Shown: positions 41,972 through 49,054 of the stretch, one piece after another
Layout of the letters: each line of letters opens with the position of its first letter
Numbering within the stretch: position 1 is the first letter of the stretch
Assembly: GCA_017545185.1 (NCBI GenBank)
Contig: JAFWQJ010000079.1
Span: 1 to 64,000, forward strand
Direction: 5' to 3'
Length of the DNA stretch: 64,000 nucleotides
DNA from: Oscillospiraceae bacterium
GTDB lineage: Bacteria; Bacillota; Clostridia; Oscillospirales; Ruminococcaceae
The notes under the pieces: model-generated
The model's input: only the letters and a program-made list of their open reading frames with translations
Told to the model about the DNA's origin: nothing
The model's database searches: none
Position numbers and translations under genes: made by a program

Positions 41972-42940
41972 ATGAAGAACCTGAACTGCAGAAACTGCGG
42001 CGGTCCGATGCTGATCGACCCGTCCGGCACGACGGCGCGTTGTCCGTACTGCCGCACGGATTATGTGCTCGATCACAAGGACACGGACTACTACCGCGAA
42101 TTCTACGCACGCATGAAAAGCTTTTTCCGGCTTTCCGCGGACGGTCAGGAGCGCAGACGCCGTGCAGACGAGCTATGGAAGCAGGCCGAGCAGGAGACCT
42201 TTTCCTGCAGCGACGGCAGACAGATCAATGTCGCGAGCCTGCACCGGTACAGCGACCGCGTCATGACCGCCTATACCGCAAGACAGTCTGTTATCTTCCG
42301 GTTTGAGCCCGGTCAGACGGAAAATGCAGACAAATACCGCAGGGCCGTTTCCATGCTCGACTATCCGTCCGCCGATGTCAGAAATCTCTCCCGGTTTTTC
42401 CCGGTCATCAGCGGCGGGTTCTCCCTTACCGACGATTCCGTGCTGCTCGCCGTCAAAAAGAGCGAGGACGAATATCCGCTCCGGCTGTTCGGAAAGCTCT
42501 CCGGCCGGCATACGGCATGGCTGATCGGGCGCATGGAAAATCTCTGCTGCGTGCTGGAATACAGCAGCATCGTGCACCCGGATTTCGGCATAGACACGAT
42601 CTATATCGACCCCTACGATCATCAGGCAAGCCTGTACGGCGGCTGGTGGAATGCGGTGCGGAATCATACGGCCGTCAACGGCAAAGTGCTGACCACACGC
42701 CATAACCTGACAGCGCTGCGTGAAACCGCCGCACAGGTGCTCGGATTCCCGAATGCTGCAGCGGCAAAGGAAACAGACGATATCCCCAAGCCGTTTGCGG
42801 ATTTCCTGAAATCGGAGCCGGAAAGCAATGCCTACGACGATTTTGCAAAATGGGACGATGTACTGATCCGCTCCTACGGTGAACGCAAGTTCATCACAAT
42901 GGATACCGACGATGAGCAGATCTACGGCAAGGGTACATAA
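41972..42940 (+). CDS. zinc-ribbon protein of unknown function, first gene of the VWA/PurA-like operon
   Basis: 322 residues. The N-terminus is a zinc ribbon (CRNCGGPM ... ARCPYCRTDY, two C-x2-C knuckles). The rest has no recognised family: an amphipathic helical stretch at about 45-80, then an alpha/beta part (VIFRFEPGQTENADKYRRA, LYGGWWNAVRNHTAV). There is no signal peptide, so it should be cytoplasmic. GGAGGGC precedes the ATG. It lies two bases upstream of the first VWA gene, so the products are probably partners. A role as adaptor or regulator is a guess. Confidence 0.75.
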   Translation: MKNLNCRNCGGPMLIDPSGTTARCPYCRTDYVLDHKDTDYYREFYARMKSFFRLSADGQERRRRADELWKQAEQETFSCSDGRQINVASLHRYSDRVMTAYTARQSVIFRFEPGQTENADKYRRAVSMLDYPSADVRNLSRFFPVISGGFSLTDDSVLLAVKKSEDEYPLRLFGKLSGRHTAWLIGRMENLCCVLEYSSIVHPDFGIDTIYIDPYDHQASLYGGWWNAVRNHTAVNGKVLTTRHNLTALRETAAQVLGFPNAAAAKETDDIPKPFADFLKSEPESNAYDDFAKWDDVLIRSYGERKFITMDTDDEQIYGKGT

Positions 42941-42942
42941 TT

Positions 42943-43842
42943 ATGGGACAGGGAAGCTATACGGCGAGTGACTGGAACAGGCTGAGAAGCAGTTTCGGCA
43001 CCGAAAAGAAAGCAGAGCAGATCTTCAAAGGCAGCAGCACGCAGAACGCCTCGCTGAAAAACGTGTTCCGCGAAGCGCGTGACAATCCCGATTCCCCGCA
43101 GTCCACGCCGGTCATCATCGGCTTCGACGTAACGACGTCCATGGGATTTCTTGCGGAGGAATTGGCGCTCCGTGCGCTGAACCGTTCGGTCATGTATCTC
43201 TACGAGCACAAGCCGATCACCTGTCCGCAGGTGCTCTGCTGCGCGATCGGCGACAGCAAAACCGACAAAGTGCCTTTTCAGGTAACGCAGTTCGAGAGCG
43301 ATATCCGCATCATCAAACAGCTGACCGCACTCTATCTTGAAGGCGGCGGCGGCGGAAACGGCGGCGAATCCTATCATCTTGCATGGTATTTCGCGGCGCA
43401 CCGCACCCGGACAGACTGCTGGGAGAAACGCAGACAGAAGGGCATCCTCATCACGATCGGTGACGACCGCTGCCACAGGCTGCTCACGCGGAATGAGATC
43501 GCGCGCGTATTCGGCGACACCGCGGAATACGATCTGTCCGATTCCGAGCTGCTCGCTGCCGCAGAGGAAAAATACCATGTATTCCACATTTCCATTGACA
43601 AGGGAATGCCCGGAGACGACCGGATCTCCGCGGACTGGAACGCACTGATGCCCGGCAGAGCTGCGGTCATCGGCAAAAAGAATATCGCCTGCCTTGCGGA
43701 GCTGATCTTTGCACTGATCTCCGTGGCAGAGGGCAGAACGCAGAACGAAGCGCTGCGGGCCGTTGACCAGCGTGCCGCCGAGATCATCGCGGACGCACTC
43801 GCACCGATTCGCATGGCCGATCAGAATATCATTTCTTTTTAA
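42943..43842 (+). CDS. VWA-like protein 1
   Basis: 299 residues, no signal peptide. After an N-terminal extension (MGQGSYTASDWNRLRSS) comes a von Willebrand A-type fold with the metal (MIDAS) motif FDVTTSMGF: Asp62, Thr64 and Ser66, the Ser/Thr variant of D-x-S-x-S. A Gly-rich loop (LEGGGGGNGGESYHLAWY) and ILITIGDDRC supply the later MIDAS elements. Cytoplasmic VWA proteins act as Mg2+-dependent protein-interaction modules, often beside ATPases. It is a clear paralogue of the next gene and is probably a subunit of one assembly with it. Confidence 0.8.
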   Translation: MGQGSYTASDWNRLRSSFGTEKKAEQIFKGSSTQNASLKNVFREARDNPDSPQSTPVIIGFDVTTSMGFLAEELALRALNRSVMYLYEHKPITCPQVLCCAIGDSKTDKVPFQVTQFESDIRIIKQLTALYLEGGGGGNGGESYHLAWYFAAHRTRTDCWEKRRQKGILITIGDDRCHRLLTRNEIARVFGDTAEYDLSDSELLAAAEEKYHVFHISIDKGMPGDDRISADWNALMPGRAAVIGKKNIACLAELIFALISVAEGRTQNEALRAVDQRAAEIIADALAPIRMADQNIISF

Positions 43843-43854
43843 GGAGGTTCAAAC

Positions 43855-44733
43855 ATGGGACACGGAAGCTACAATGCAGCAGACTGGAGCCGTCTGAAAA
43901 GCAGCAAGGGCATCAGCAGCAGTTCGACTGCAAATGACATTTTCAGCGGCAACAGCGCACAGGAAAAGTATCAGCCGCGGTTCATTTCCGTCCGCGAATC
44001 CAGAGACAGCGAGGACTCGCCGGCATCCACGCCGATCATCATCGGCTTTGATTCGACCGGCTCCATGGGCTATCTGGCTGCGGAGATCGCAAAGAACTCG
44101 CTCAACAAGACCGCGACCATGATCCTTGAAAAGCGGCCTGTCACCGACCCGCACCTGATGTGCGCGGCCTTTACGGCACCGAACAGCTCGATCCCGATGC
44201 AGGTCACGCAGTTTGAGGCGGATATCCGCGTCGTTGAACAGCTGCTGGACTTCGTACTCGGCGGCGGCAACCGCTACAGCTATGATGCCCTCGTCTGGTA
44301 TTTTGCGCTGAAACACACTTCGACGGACTGCTTTGAGAAGCGCGGCAAAAAGGGGTTCATCTTCTGCATCGGCGATGAGGTCGGTGACGACGGGAATGGG
44401 AACATTCTGTCGGAAAAAGAGATCGCGTTCGTGTTCGGCGACGAAAACGCGAAGGACTACAAAACGAAAAAGCTCGCCGCACTGGTCAGCGAGAAATACG
44501 AGGTGTTCCACATTGTCACCGGCAGCCGCACGGTTTCTTCCCTGCGGACATGGGAACCGCTCCTGCCCGGACGCAACGCTGTCATTGAGCCTGAAAACAT
44601 CGAATATCTGGCTGAGGTCATGATCTCTTTGATGCAGGTCGCAGGCGGCATGTCCAAGGAGGATACGCTTTCCCAGTGGACAGACCCGGCAAAAGCTGTC
44701 GTCGCAAAAGCACTTTCGACGATCAGCCTGTAA
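43855..44733 (+). CDS. VWA-like protein 2 (paralogue of the previous gene)
   Basis: 292 residues sharing the N-terminal signature MGHGSYNAADWSRLKSS, the MIDAS motif FDSTGSMGY (Asp66, Thr68, Ser70), the T-D-C-F-E-K-R stretch and FIFCIGDE with VWA-like protein 1. It clearly derives from an old duplication, since the two are similar but not near-identical. A strong AAGGAGG site lies upstream, 12 bases after the previous stop. Keeping two diverged copies side by side suggests a heteromer. Confidence 0.8.
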   Translation: MGHGSYNAADWSRLKSSKGISSSSTANDIFSGNSAQEKYQPRFISVRESRDSEDSPASTPIIIGFDSTGSMGYLAAEIAKNSLNKTATMILEKRPVTDPHLMCAAFTAPNSSIPMQVTQFEADIRVVEQLLDFVLGGGNRYSYDALVWYFALKHTSTDCFEKRGKKGFIFCIGDEVGDDGNGNILSEKEIAFVFGDENAKDYKTKKLAALVSEKYEVFHIVTGSRTVSSLRTWEPLLPGRNAVIEPENIEYLAEVMISLMQVAGGMSKEDTLSQWTDPAKAVVAKALSTISL

Positions 44734-44742
44734 CCGCGCACC

Positions 44743-45987
44743 ATGTCTGTTACGATCGTAATCGGCAAGAATTTCGGGGACGAGGGAAAAGGACTTGCCG
44801 CAGATCATTTTGCACTGAGAAGCAGAAATGCCGGAAAAGCGGCAGTCTGCGTGCGGCATAACGGCGGTGCACAGGCCGGACATACCGTGGATTTTCCGGA
44901 CAGGCGGTTCGTGTTCTCGCAGCTGTCATCCGGTTCCTTCCGCGGTGCGGATACATACTGGGCAGACAGCTTCCTGCCCGATCTCTATAAGCTTTCGGAG
45001 GAAACGGAACGGTTCCGCATACTTGCGGGAGCCGTCCCGCAGATCTATGCATCCCCCGCCTGCCGCTGCACATATATCGGCGACATTCTGCTGAATATGC
45101 TGCTGGAAACGTCCCGCGGCAAAGAACGTCACGGCTCCTGCGGCATGGGCATCAATGAAGCCGTTGTGCGTTCGGAACACTTCCCGCTGCCGCTCGGTGA
45201 GATCGCCGGAGCCGGTGCGGAAGCGCTGTACCGGAACATGCGCAGGATACAGCAGGAATATCTGCCGGTTCGGCTCACTGCACTGAACATTAACCTGAAT
45301 GCTGCGGGTGAATACGGTGCGCTGCTGCAAAATGACAATGTGCTCCGCAATGCAGCGGAGGTCATGGCAAGGAATGCTGAATCCGTGACGCTCCGCGAAA
45401 CTGCGTTTTTACGGGAATACGACGATATCCTGTTTGAAGGCGCACAGGGGCTGCTGCTCGACGAACTGTATACGAAATTTGCACCGCACCTGACGGCCTC
45501 CCGCACGGGACTGACAGAGCCGGCACGCATCCTGCGGGCACTGTACGGTGACAGTTCCGCGCAGCCGGAAACGAAGATCGTTTACATCACGCGGTCGTAT
45601 GTCACGCGGCACGGGGCGGGGCCGCTCCCGCATGAAAACCCGGAGCAGCCGTATCCATTCGGCAGCAGTGACCGCACAAATGTACAGAATGAATGGCAGG
45701 GCACGATCCGCTCCGCGCCGCACGGCAGTCCCGAAGAATTTGCGGAGGCTGTCCGCGCCGATCTTGCAGAAAGCAAGCTTCCGGCAGACGTATCGCTGTT
45801 TGTCACGCATCTGAACGAATCGGACGGATGCATCATAACGACAGACGGCAGAATCCCCGTCACGGATTACTGCGCCGGACTAAACGGACTGTTCGGAACG
45901 CTGTACTGCTCTGCCAGCCCTTATGCAGAGGATGTCCGCGCTTTCCGTCTCCGACGGTTCCGCTGCAGCATCTCACAAAAAACATGA
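44743..45987 (+). CDS. divergent adenylosuccinate synthetase (PurA)-like protein
   Basis: 414 residues. PurA features are present: GKNFGDEGKGLAAD (P-loop and catalytic Asp), HNGGAQAGHTV (catalytic His; PurA has GGNNAGHT), HGSCGMGINEA in place of the GIGP loop, DILFEGAQGLLLDE, and TRHGAGPLPHE as in TR-x-G-x-GP. The IMP-binding TTTGRxRR element is replaced by SSDRTNVQNEWQGTIR, so the nucleotide substrate is probably not plain IMP. It lies in an operon of zinc-ribbon and VWA genes, not with purine genes, so housekeeping PurA is unlikely. The ATG is nine bases after the previous stop and lacks an evident ribosome site, suggesting coupled translation. Confidence 0.8.
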   Translation: MSVTIVIGKNFGDEGKGLAADHFALRSRNAGKAAVCVRHNGGAQAGHTVDFPDRRFVFSQLSSGSFRGADTYWADSFLPDLYKLSEETERFRILAGAVPQIYASPACRCTYIGDILLNMLLETSRGKERHGSCGMGINEAVVRSEHFPLPLGEIAGAGAEALYRNMRRIQQEYLPVRLTALNINLNAAGEYGALLQNDNVLRNAAEVMARNAESVTLRETAFLREYDDILFEGAQGLLLDELYTKFAPHLTASRTGLTEPARILRALYGDSSAQPETKIVYITRSYVTRHGAGPLPHENPEQPYPFGSSDRTNVQNEWQGTIRSAPHGSPEEFAEAVRADLAESKLPADVSLFVTHLNESDGCIITTDGRIPVTDYCAGLNGLFGTLYCSASPYAEDVRAFRLRRFRCSISQKT

Positions 45988-46002
45988 AAGGAACAGATTG
46001 CA

Positions 46003-48237
46003 ATGAAAAACCGCTGCATAGCTGCACTGCTCAGCGCTGCATCGCTGCTGCTGACCGGTGTGCTGTCCGCTGTGCCGGTCTCTGCAGACCGCACGGCCTT
46101 CACAGTCGGATTTGATGCGGAATTTCCGCCCTACGGCTATCAGAATGAAGCCGGTGAATACGTCGGCTTTGACCTCTCGCTCGCAGAGGAGGTCTGCGAA
46201 CGCCGCGGCTGGGAGCTGAAAAAGGTACCGATCGACTGGAACTCCAAGGATATGGAGCTGAAAACCGGCGCGATCGACTGTATCTGGAACGGCTTTACGA
46301 TCAACGGCCGCGAAAACGATTACACATGGACAGTGCCCTATGTCGATAATTCGCAGGTCGCGGTCGTCCGGAGCGATTCGGATATCCGGGCGCTCTCCGA
46401 CCTCTCCGGCAAGATCGTTGCCGTGCAGGCGGACAGCTCCGCGCTCGCTGCCTTTACCGGTGACGATGCCGAGGAAGCGAACAAAGAACTCGCAGAGACA
46501 TTCAAGGATCTCCGGCAGGTCGGTGATTATAACAGCGCGTTCATGAATCTTGAAAGCGGCGCGGTCGATGTGATATGCATGGATATCGGCGTCGCGAATT
46601 ATGAGATCGCCGCTCGCAGCGGGAAATTCACGATGCTTGATGAGCATATTTCCTCTGAGGAATACGGCGTCGGCTTTCTGAAGGGCAACACGGAGCTGCG
46701 CGACGAGGTACAGGAGACCCTGTTTGAAATGGCGGCGGACGGTACCTTTGAACGCATCGCAAAGGAATGGGAGCTCTCCGACTGTGTCTGTCTGACTGCA
46801 CCCGCCGATGCGCAGCTGGAGGACGGCAGAGAGACCTTCACCGTCGGATTTGACGCGGAATTTCCGCCCTACGGCTATCAGAACGAGGCCGGTGAATATG
46901 TCGGCTTTGACCTCTCATTGGCGGAGGAGGTCTGCAGCCGACGCGGCTGGACACTTGTCAAGCAGCCGATCGACTGGAACTCCAAGGATATGGAGCTGAA
47001 AACCAGCGCGATCGACTGTATCTGGAACGGCTTTACGATCAACGGACGCGAAAACGATTACACATGGTCTGTGCCGTATGTCGATAACTCGCAGGTCGTC
47101 GTCGTGAAGAAGGGCTCCGATATCACCGCACTAAACGATCTGGAAGGAAAGGTCGTGGCTGTTCAGGCGGACAGCTCCGCACTGGCCGCCTTTACCGGCG
47201 ACGATGCAGAGGAATCCAATATCGCACTTGCCGCATCCTTCCGCGATCTGCAGCAGGTCGGCGATTACAACACGGCATTCCTCAATCTCGAAAGCGGCGC
47301 TGTGGATGCGGTCTGCATGGATATCGGCGTGGCCAATTACGAGATCGAAAAGCGCGGCGATCAGTTCGTCATGCTTTCAGAGCATGTTTCCTCGGAGCAG
47401 TACGGCATCGGCTTCCTGAAAGGCAACACGGCGCTGCGCGATTCCGTACAGGAGACCCTGTTTGAAATGCTCGACGACGGCAGCTTTGCCCGCATTGCTG
47501 ATGAATGGGGGCTTTCCGGCAGCGTATGCCTGAGCCGCGAAACGGAAAACAAGGCTGAAACCGCCGCCGAGACCGTTTCCTTCGGTGAAAAGCTCGGCAG
47601 CATCTGTATGCAGCTGCTGAAAGGTGTCGGTGCATCGCTTGCGATCTTCTTCCTGACGCTGCTCTTTGCGCTGCCGCTCGGTCTGCTGATCGCAGCGGGC
47701 AAAATGAGCAAATTCAAGCCGCTGAGCTGGCTTATCACGGTGTATATCTCGATCGTCCGCGGTACGCCGCTGATGCTGCAGCTTCTGGTCGTTTTCTTCG
47801 GCCCGTATTACCTCTTTGGCATCCAGACCTCGGCTGCTTACCGCTTCTATGCGGTCATCATCGGGTTTACGCTGAATTATGCCGCGTATTTCGCGGAGAT
47901 CTACCGCTCGGGCATTCAGGCCGTTCCGGTAGGACAGCACGAGGCCTGCGAGATCCTCGGATATTCCAGAACGCAGAAGTTCTTTAAGATCGTTTTCCCG
48001 CAGATGGTCAAGAACATCATCCCCTCGGTGACGAACGAGGTCATCACGCTGGTCAAGGACACCTCGCTGGCATTCGCGATCTCCTATACGGAGATGTTCA
48101 CGCTGGCCAAGCAAGTCGCGGCGGCACAGGCAACGATCCTGCCGCTGTTCATCGCGGGCGTGTTCTACTACATCTTCAATGCAGTCGTTGCATTTGTCAT
48201 GGACCGCATTGAAAAGAAGCTCAACTATTTCAGATAA
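46003..48237 (+). CDS. amino-acid ABC transporter: two substrate-binding domains fused to permease
   Basis: 744 residues. Signal peptide 1-29, then two SBP_bac_3 domains (about 32-265 and 278-511) and a HisM/GlnP-type permease (about 530-744) with the EAA-like loop of PVGQHEACEILGYSRTQ. The two binding domains are nearly identical (both TVGFDAEFPPYGYQNEAGEY), indicating recent duplication. Fused two-SBD transporters such as GlnPQ take up polar amino acids and can bind different ligands with each domain. The gene starts 15 bases after the PurA-like gene with no terminator between, so it may be in the same operon. Its ATPase follows directly. Confidence 0.92.
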   Translation: MKNRCIAALLSAASLLLTGVLSAVPVSADRTAFTVGFDAEFPPYGYQNEAGEYVGFDLSLAEEVCERRGWELKKVPIDWNSKDMELKTGAIDCIWNGFTINGRENDYTWTVPYVDNSQVAVVRSDSDIRALSDLSGKIVAVQADSSALAAFTGDDAEEANKELAETFKDLRQVGDYNSAFMNLESGAVDVICMDIGVANYEIAARSGKFTMLDEHISSEEYGVGFLKGNTELRDEVQETLFEMAADGTFERIAKEWELSDCVCLTAPADAQLEDGRETFTVGFDAEFPPYGYQNEAGEYVGFDLSLAEEVCSRRGWTLVKQPIDWNSKDMELKTSAIDCIWNGFTINGRENDYTWSVPYVDNSQVVVVKKGSDITALNDLEGKVVAVQADSSALAAFTGDDAEESNIALAASFRDLQQVGDYNTAFLNLESGAVDAVCMDIGVANYEIEKRGDQFVMLSEHVSSEQYGIGFLKGNTALRDSVQETLFEMLDDGSFARIADEWGLSGSVCLSRETENKAETAAETVSFGEKLGSICMQLLKGVGASLAIFFLTLLFALPLGLLIAAGKMSKFKPLSWLITVYISIVRGTPLMLQLLVVFFGPYYLFGIQTSAAYRFYAVIIGFTLNYAAYFAEIYRSGIQAVPVGQHEACEILGYSRTQKFFKIVFPQMVKNIIPSVTNEVITLVKDTSLAFAISYTEMFTLAKQVAAAQATILPLFIAGVFYYIFNAVVAFVMDRIEKKLNYFR
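46099..47530 (+). repeat. tandem duplication of the substrate-binding domain
   Basis: Copy 1 begins at 46099 and copy 2 at 46837, an offset of 738 bases (246 codons). They are highly similar at nucleotide level over most of their length, for example GATCGACTGGAACTCCAAGG in both. Confidence 0.85.
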
Positions 48238-48250
48238 GGAGGTGCAGACG

Positions 48251-49009
48251 ATGAACCTGCTGGAAGTCAGCAATATCAAAAAAAGCTTTGATGATTTACA
48301 GGTGCTCAAGGACATCAGCCTGCAGGTCGGTGAAGGCGAGGTCGTTTCGATCTTAGGGCCGTCCGGCTCCGGAAAATCGACGTTTCTGCGGTGCATCTCC
48401 ATGCTCGAAACGATCGACGCAGGCAGCATGACCTACTGCGGCAAATCTGCCGTGAAGCAGGTGGACGGCAAGCCGGTCTATGTTCCGAAAAACGAGCTGA
48501 ACGAGATCAAGCACACATTCAGCCTTGTATTCCAGAACTTCAATCTGTTTCCGCATTATACCGTGCTGAAAAATATCACGGATGCGCCGATCCATGTGCT
48601 GAAGCGGAATAAGGATGAGGTCATTGCAGAAGCAGAGGTCCTGCTGAAGAAAATGGGGCTCGGCGACAAGAGCGGCTACTATCCCTATCAGCTGTCCGGC
48701 GGTCAGCAGCAGCGCGTCGCGATCGCGCGGGCACTGGCCATGAAGCCGAAGATGCTCTTTTTCGATGAACCGACCTCCGCACTCGATCCCGAGCTGACAG
48801 CCGAGATCCTCAAGGTGCTGAAGGAGCTCGCAAAGGAAAAAATGACCATGCTGATCGTGACGCATGAGATTGACTTTGCGCGCAGCGTCTCAAATCATGT
48901 GGTGTTCATGGACGGCGGCGTAATCGTCGAGCAGGGCGACCCGAAGGATGTCATTGACAATCCCTCGAACGAGCGCACAAAGGCATTCCTCAAAAAGCTT
49001 GAACAGTAA
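48251..49009 (+). CDS. amino-acid ABC transporter ATP-binding protein
   Basis: 252 residues, start at MNLLEVSNIKKSF after AAGGAGGTG. Walker A is GPSGSGKST, the signature LSGGQQQRVAIARAL, Walker B MLFFDEPTSALD, with a switch His in VTHEIDFA. It is the HisP/GlnQ type that drives polar amino-acid uptake, and pairs with the fused binding/permease protein encoded 13 bases upstream. A long insertion (EVNELN-like region between the A-loop and Q-loop, VPKNELNEIKHTFSLVFQ) fits this subfamily. Confidence 0.95.
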   Translation: MNLLEVSNIKKSFDDLQVLKDISLQVGEGEVVSILGPSGSGKSTFLRCISMLETIDAGSMTYCGKSAVKQVDGKPVYVPKNELNEIKHTFSLVFQNFNLFPHYTVLKNITDAPIHVLKRNKDEVIAEAEVLLKKMGLGDKSGYYPYQLSGGQQQRVAIARALAMKPKMLFFDEPTSALDPELTAEILKVLKELAKEKMTMLIVTHEIDFARSVSNHVVFMDGGVIVEQGDPKDVIDNPSNERTKAFLKKLEQ

Positions 49010-49011
49010 CA

Positions 49012-49050
49012 AGCAGCCGCACGGAACAGATCCCGTGCGGCTGCTTTTTC
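49012..49050 (+). terminator. rho-independent terminator
   Basis: AGCAGCCGCACGG pairs with CCGTGCGGCTGCT, followed by TTTT. It is the first clear terminator after the promoter at 41908. Confidence 0.92.
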
Positions 49051-49054
49051 ATAT

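Noticed and set aside
44743-45987. Housekeeping purA
   Set aside because: The IMP-binding TTTGRxRR element and the GIGP loop are altered and the neighbours are not purine genes. It could be revised if no other purA exists in the genome.
46099-47530. Considered as an assembly duplication artefact
   Set aside because: The copies differ at many positions and lie in one intact frame followed by a permease, and two-SBD transporters are a known architecture.
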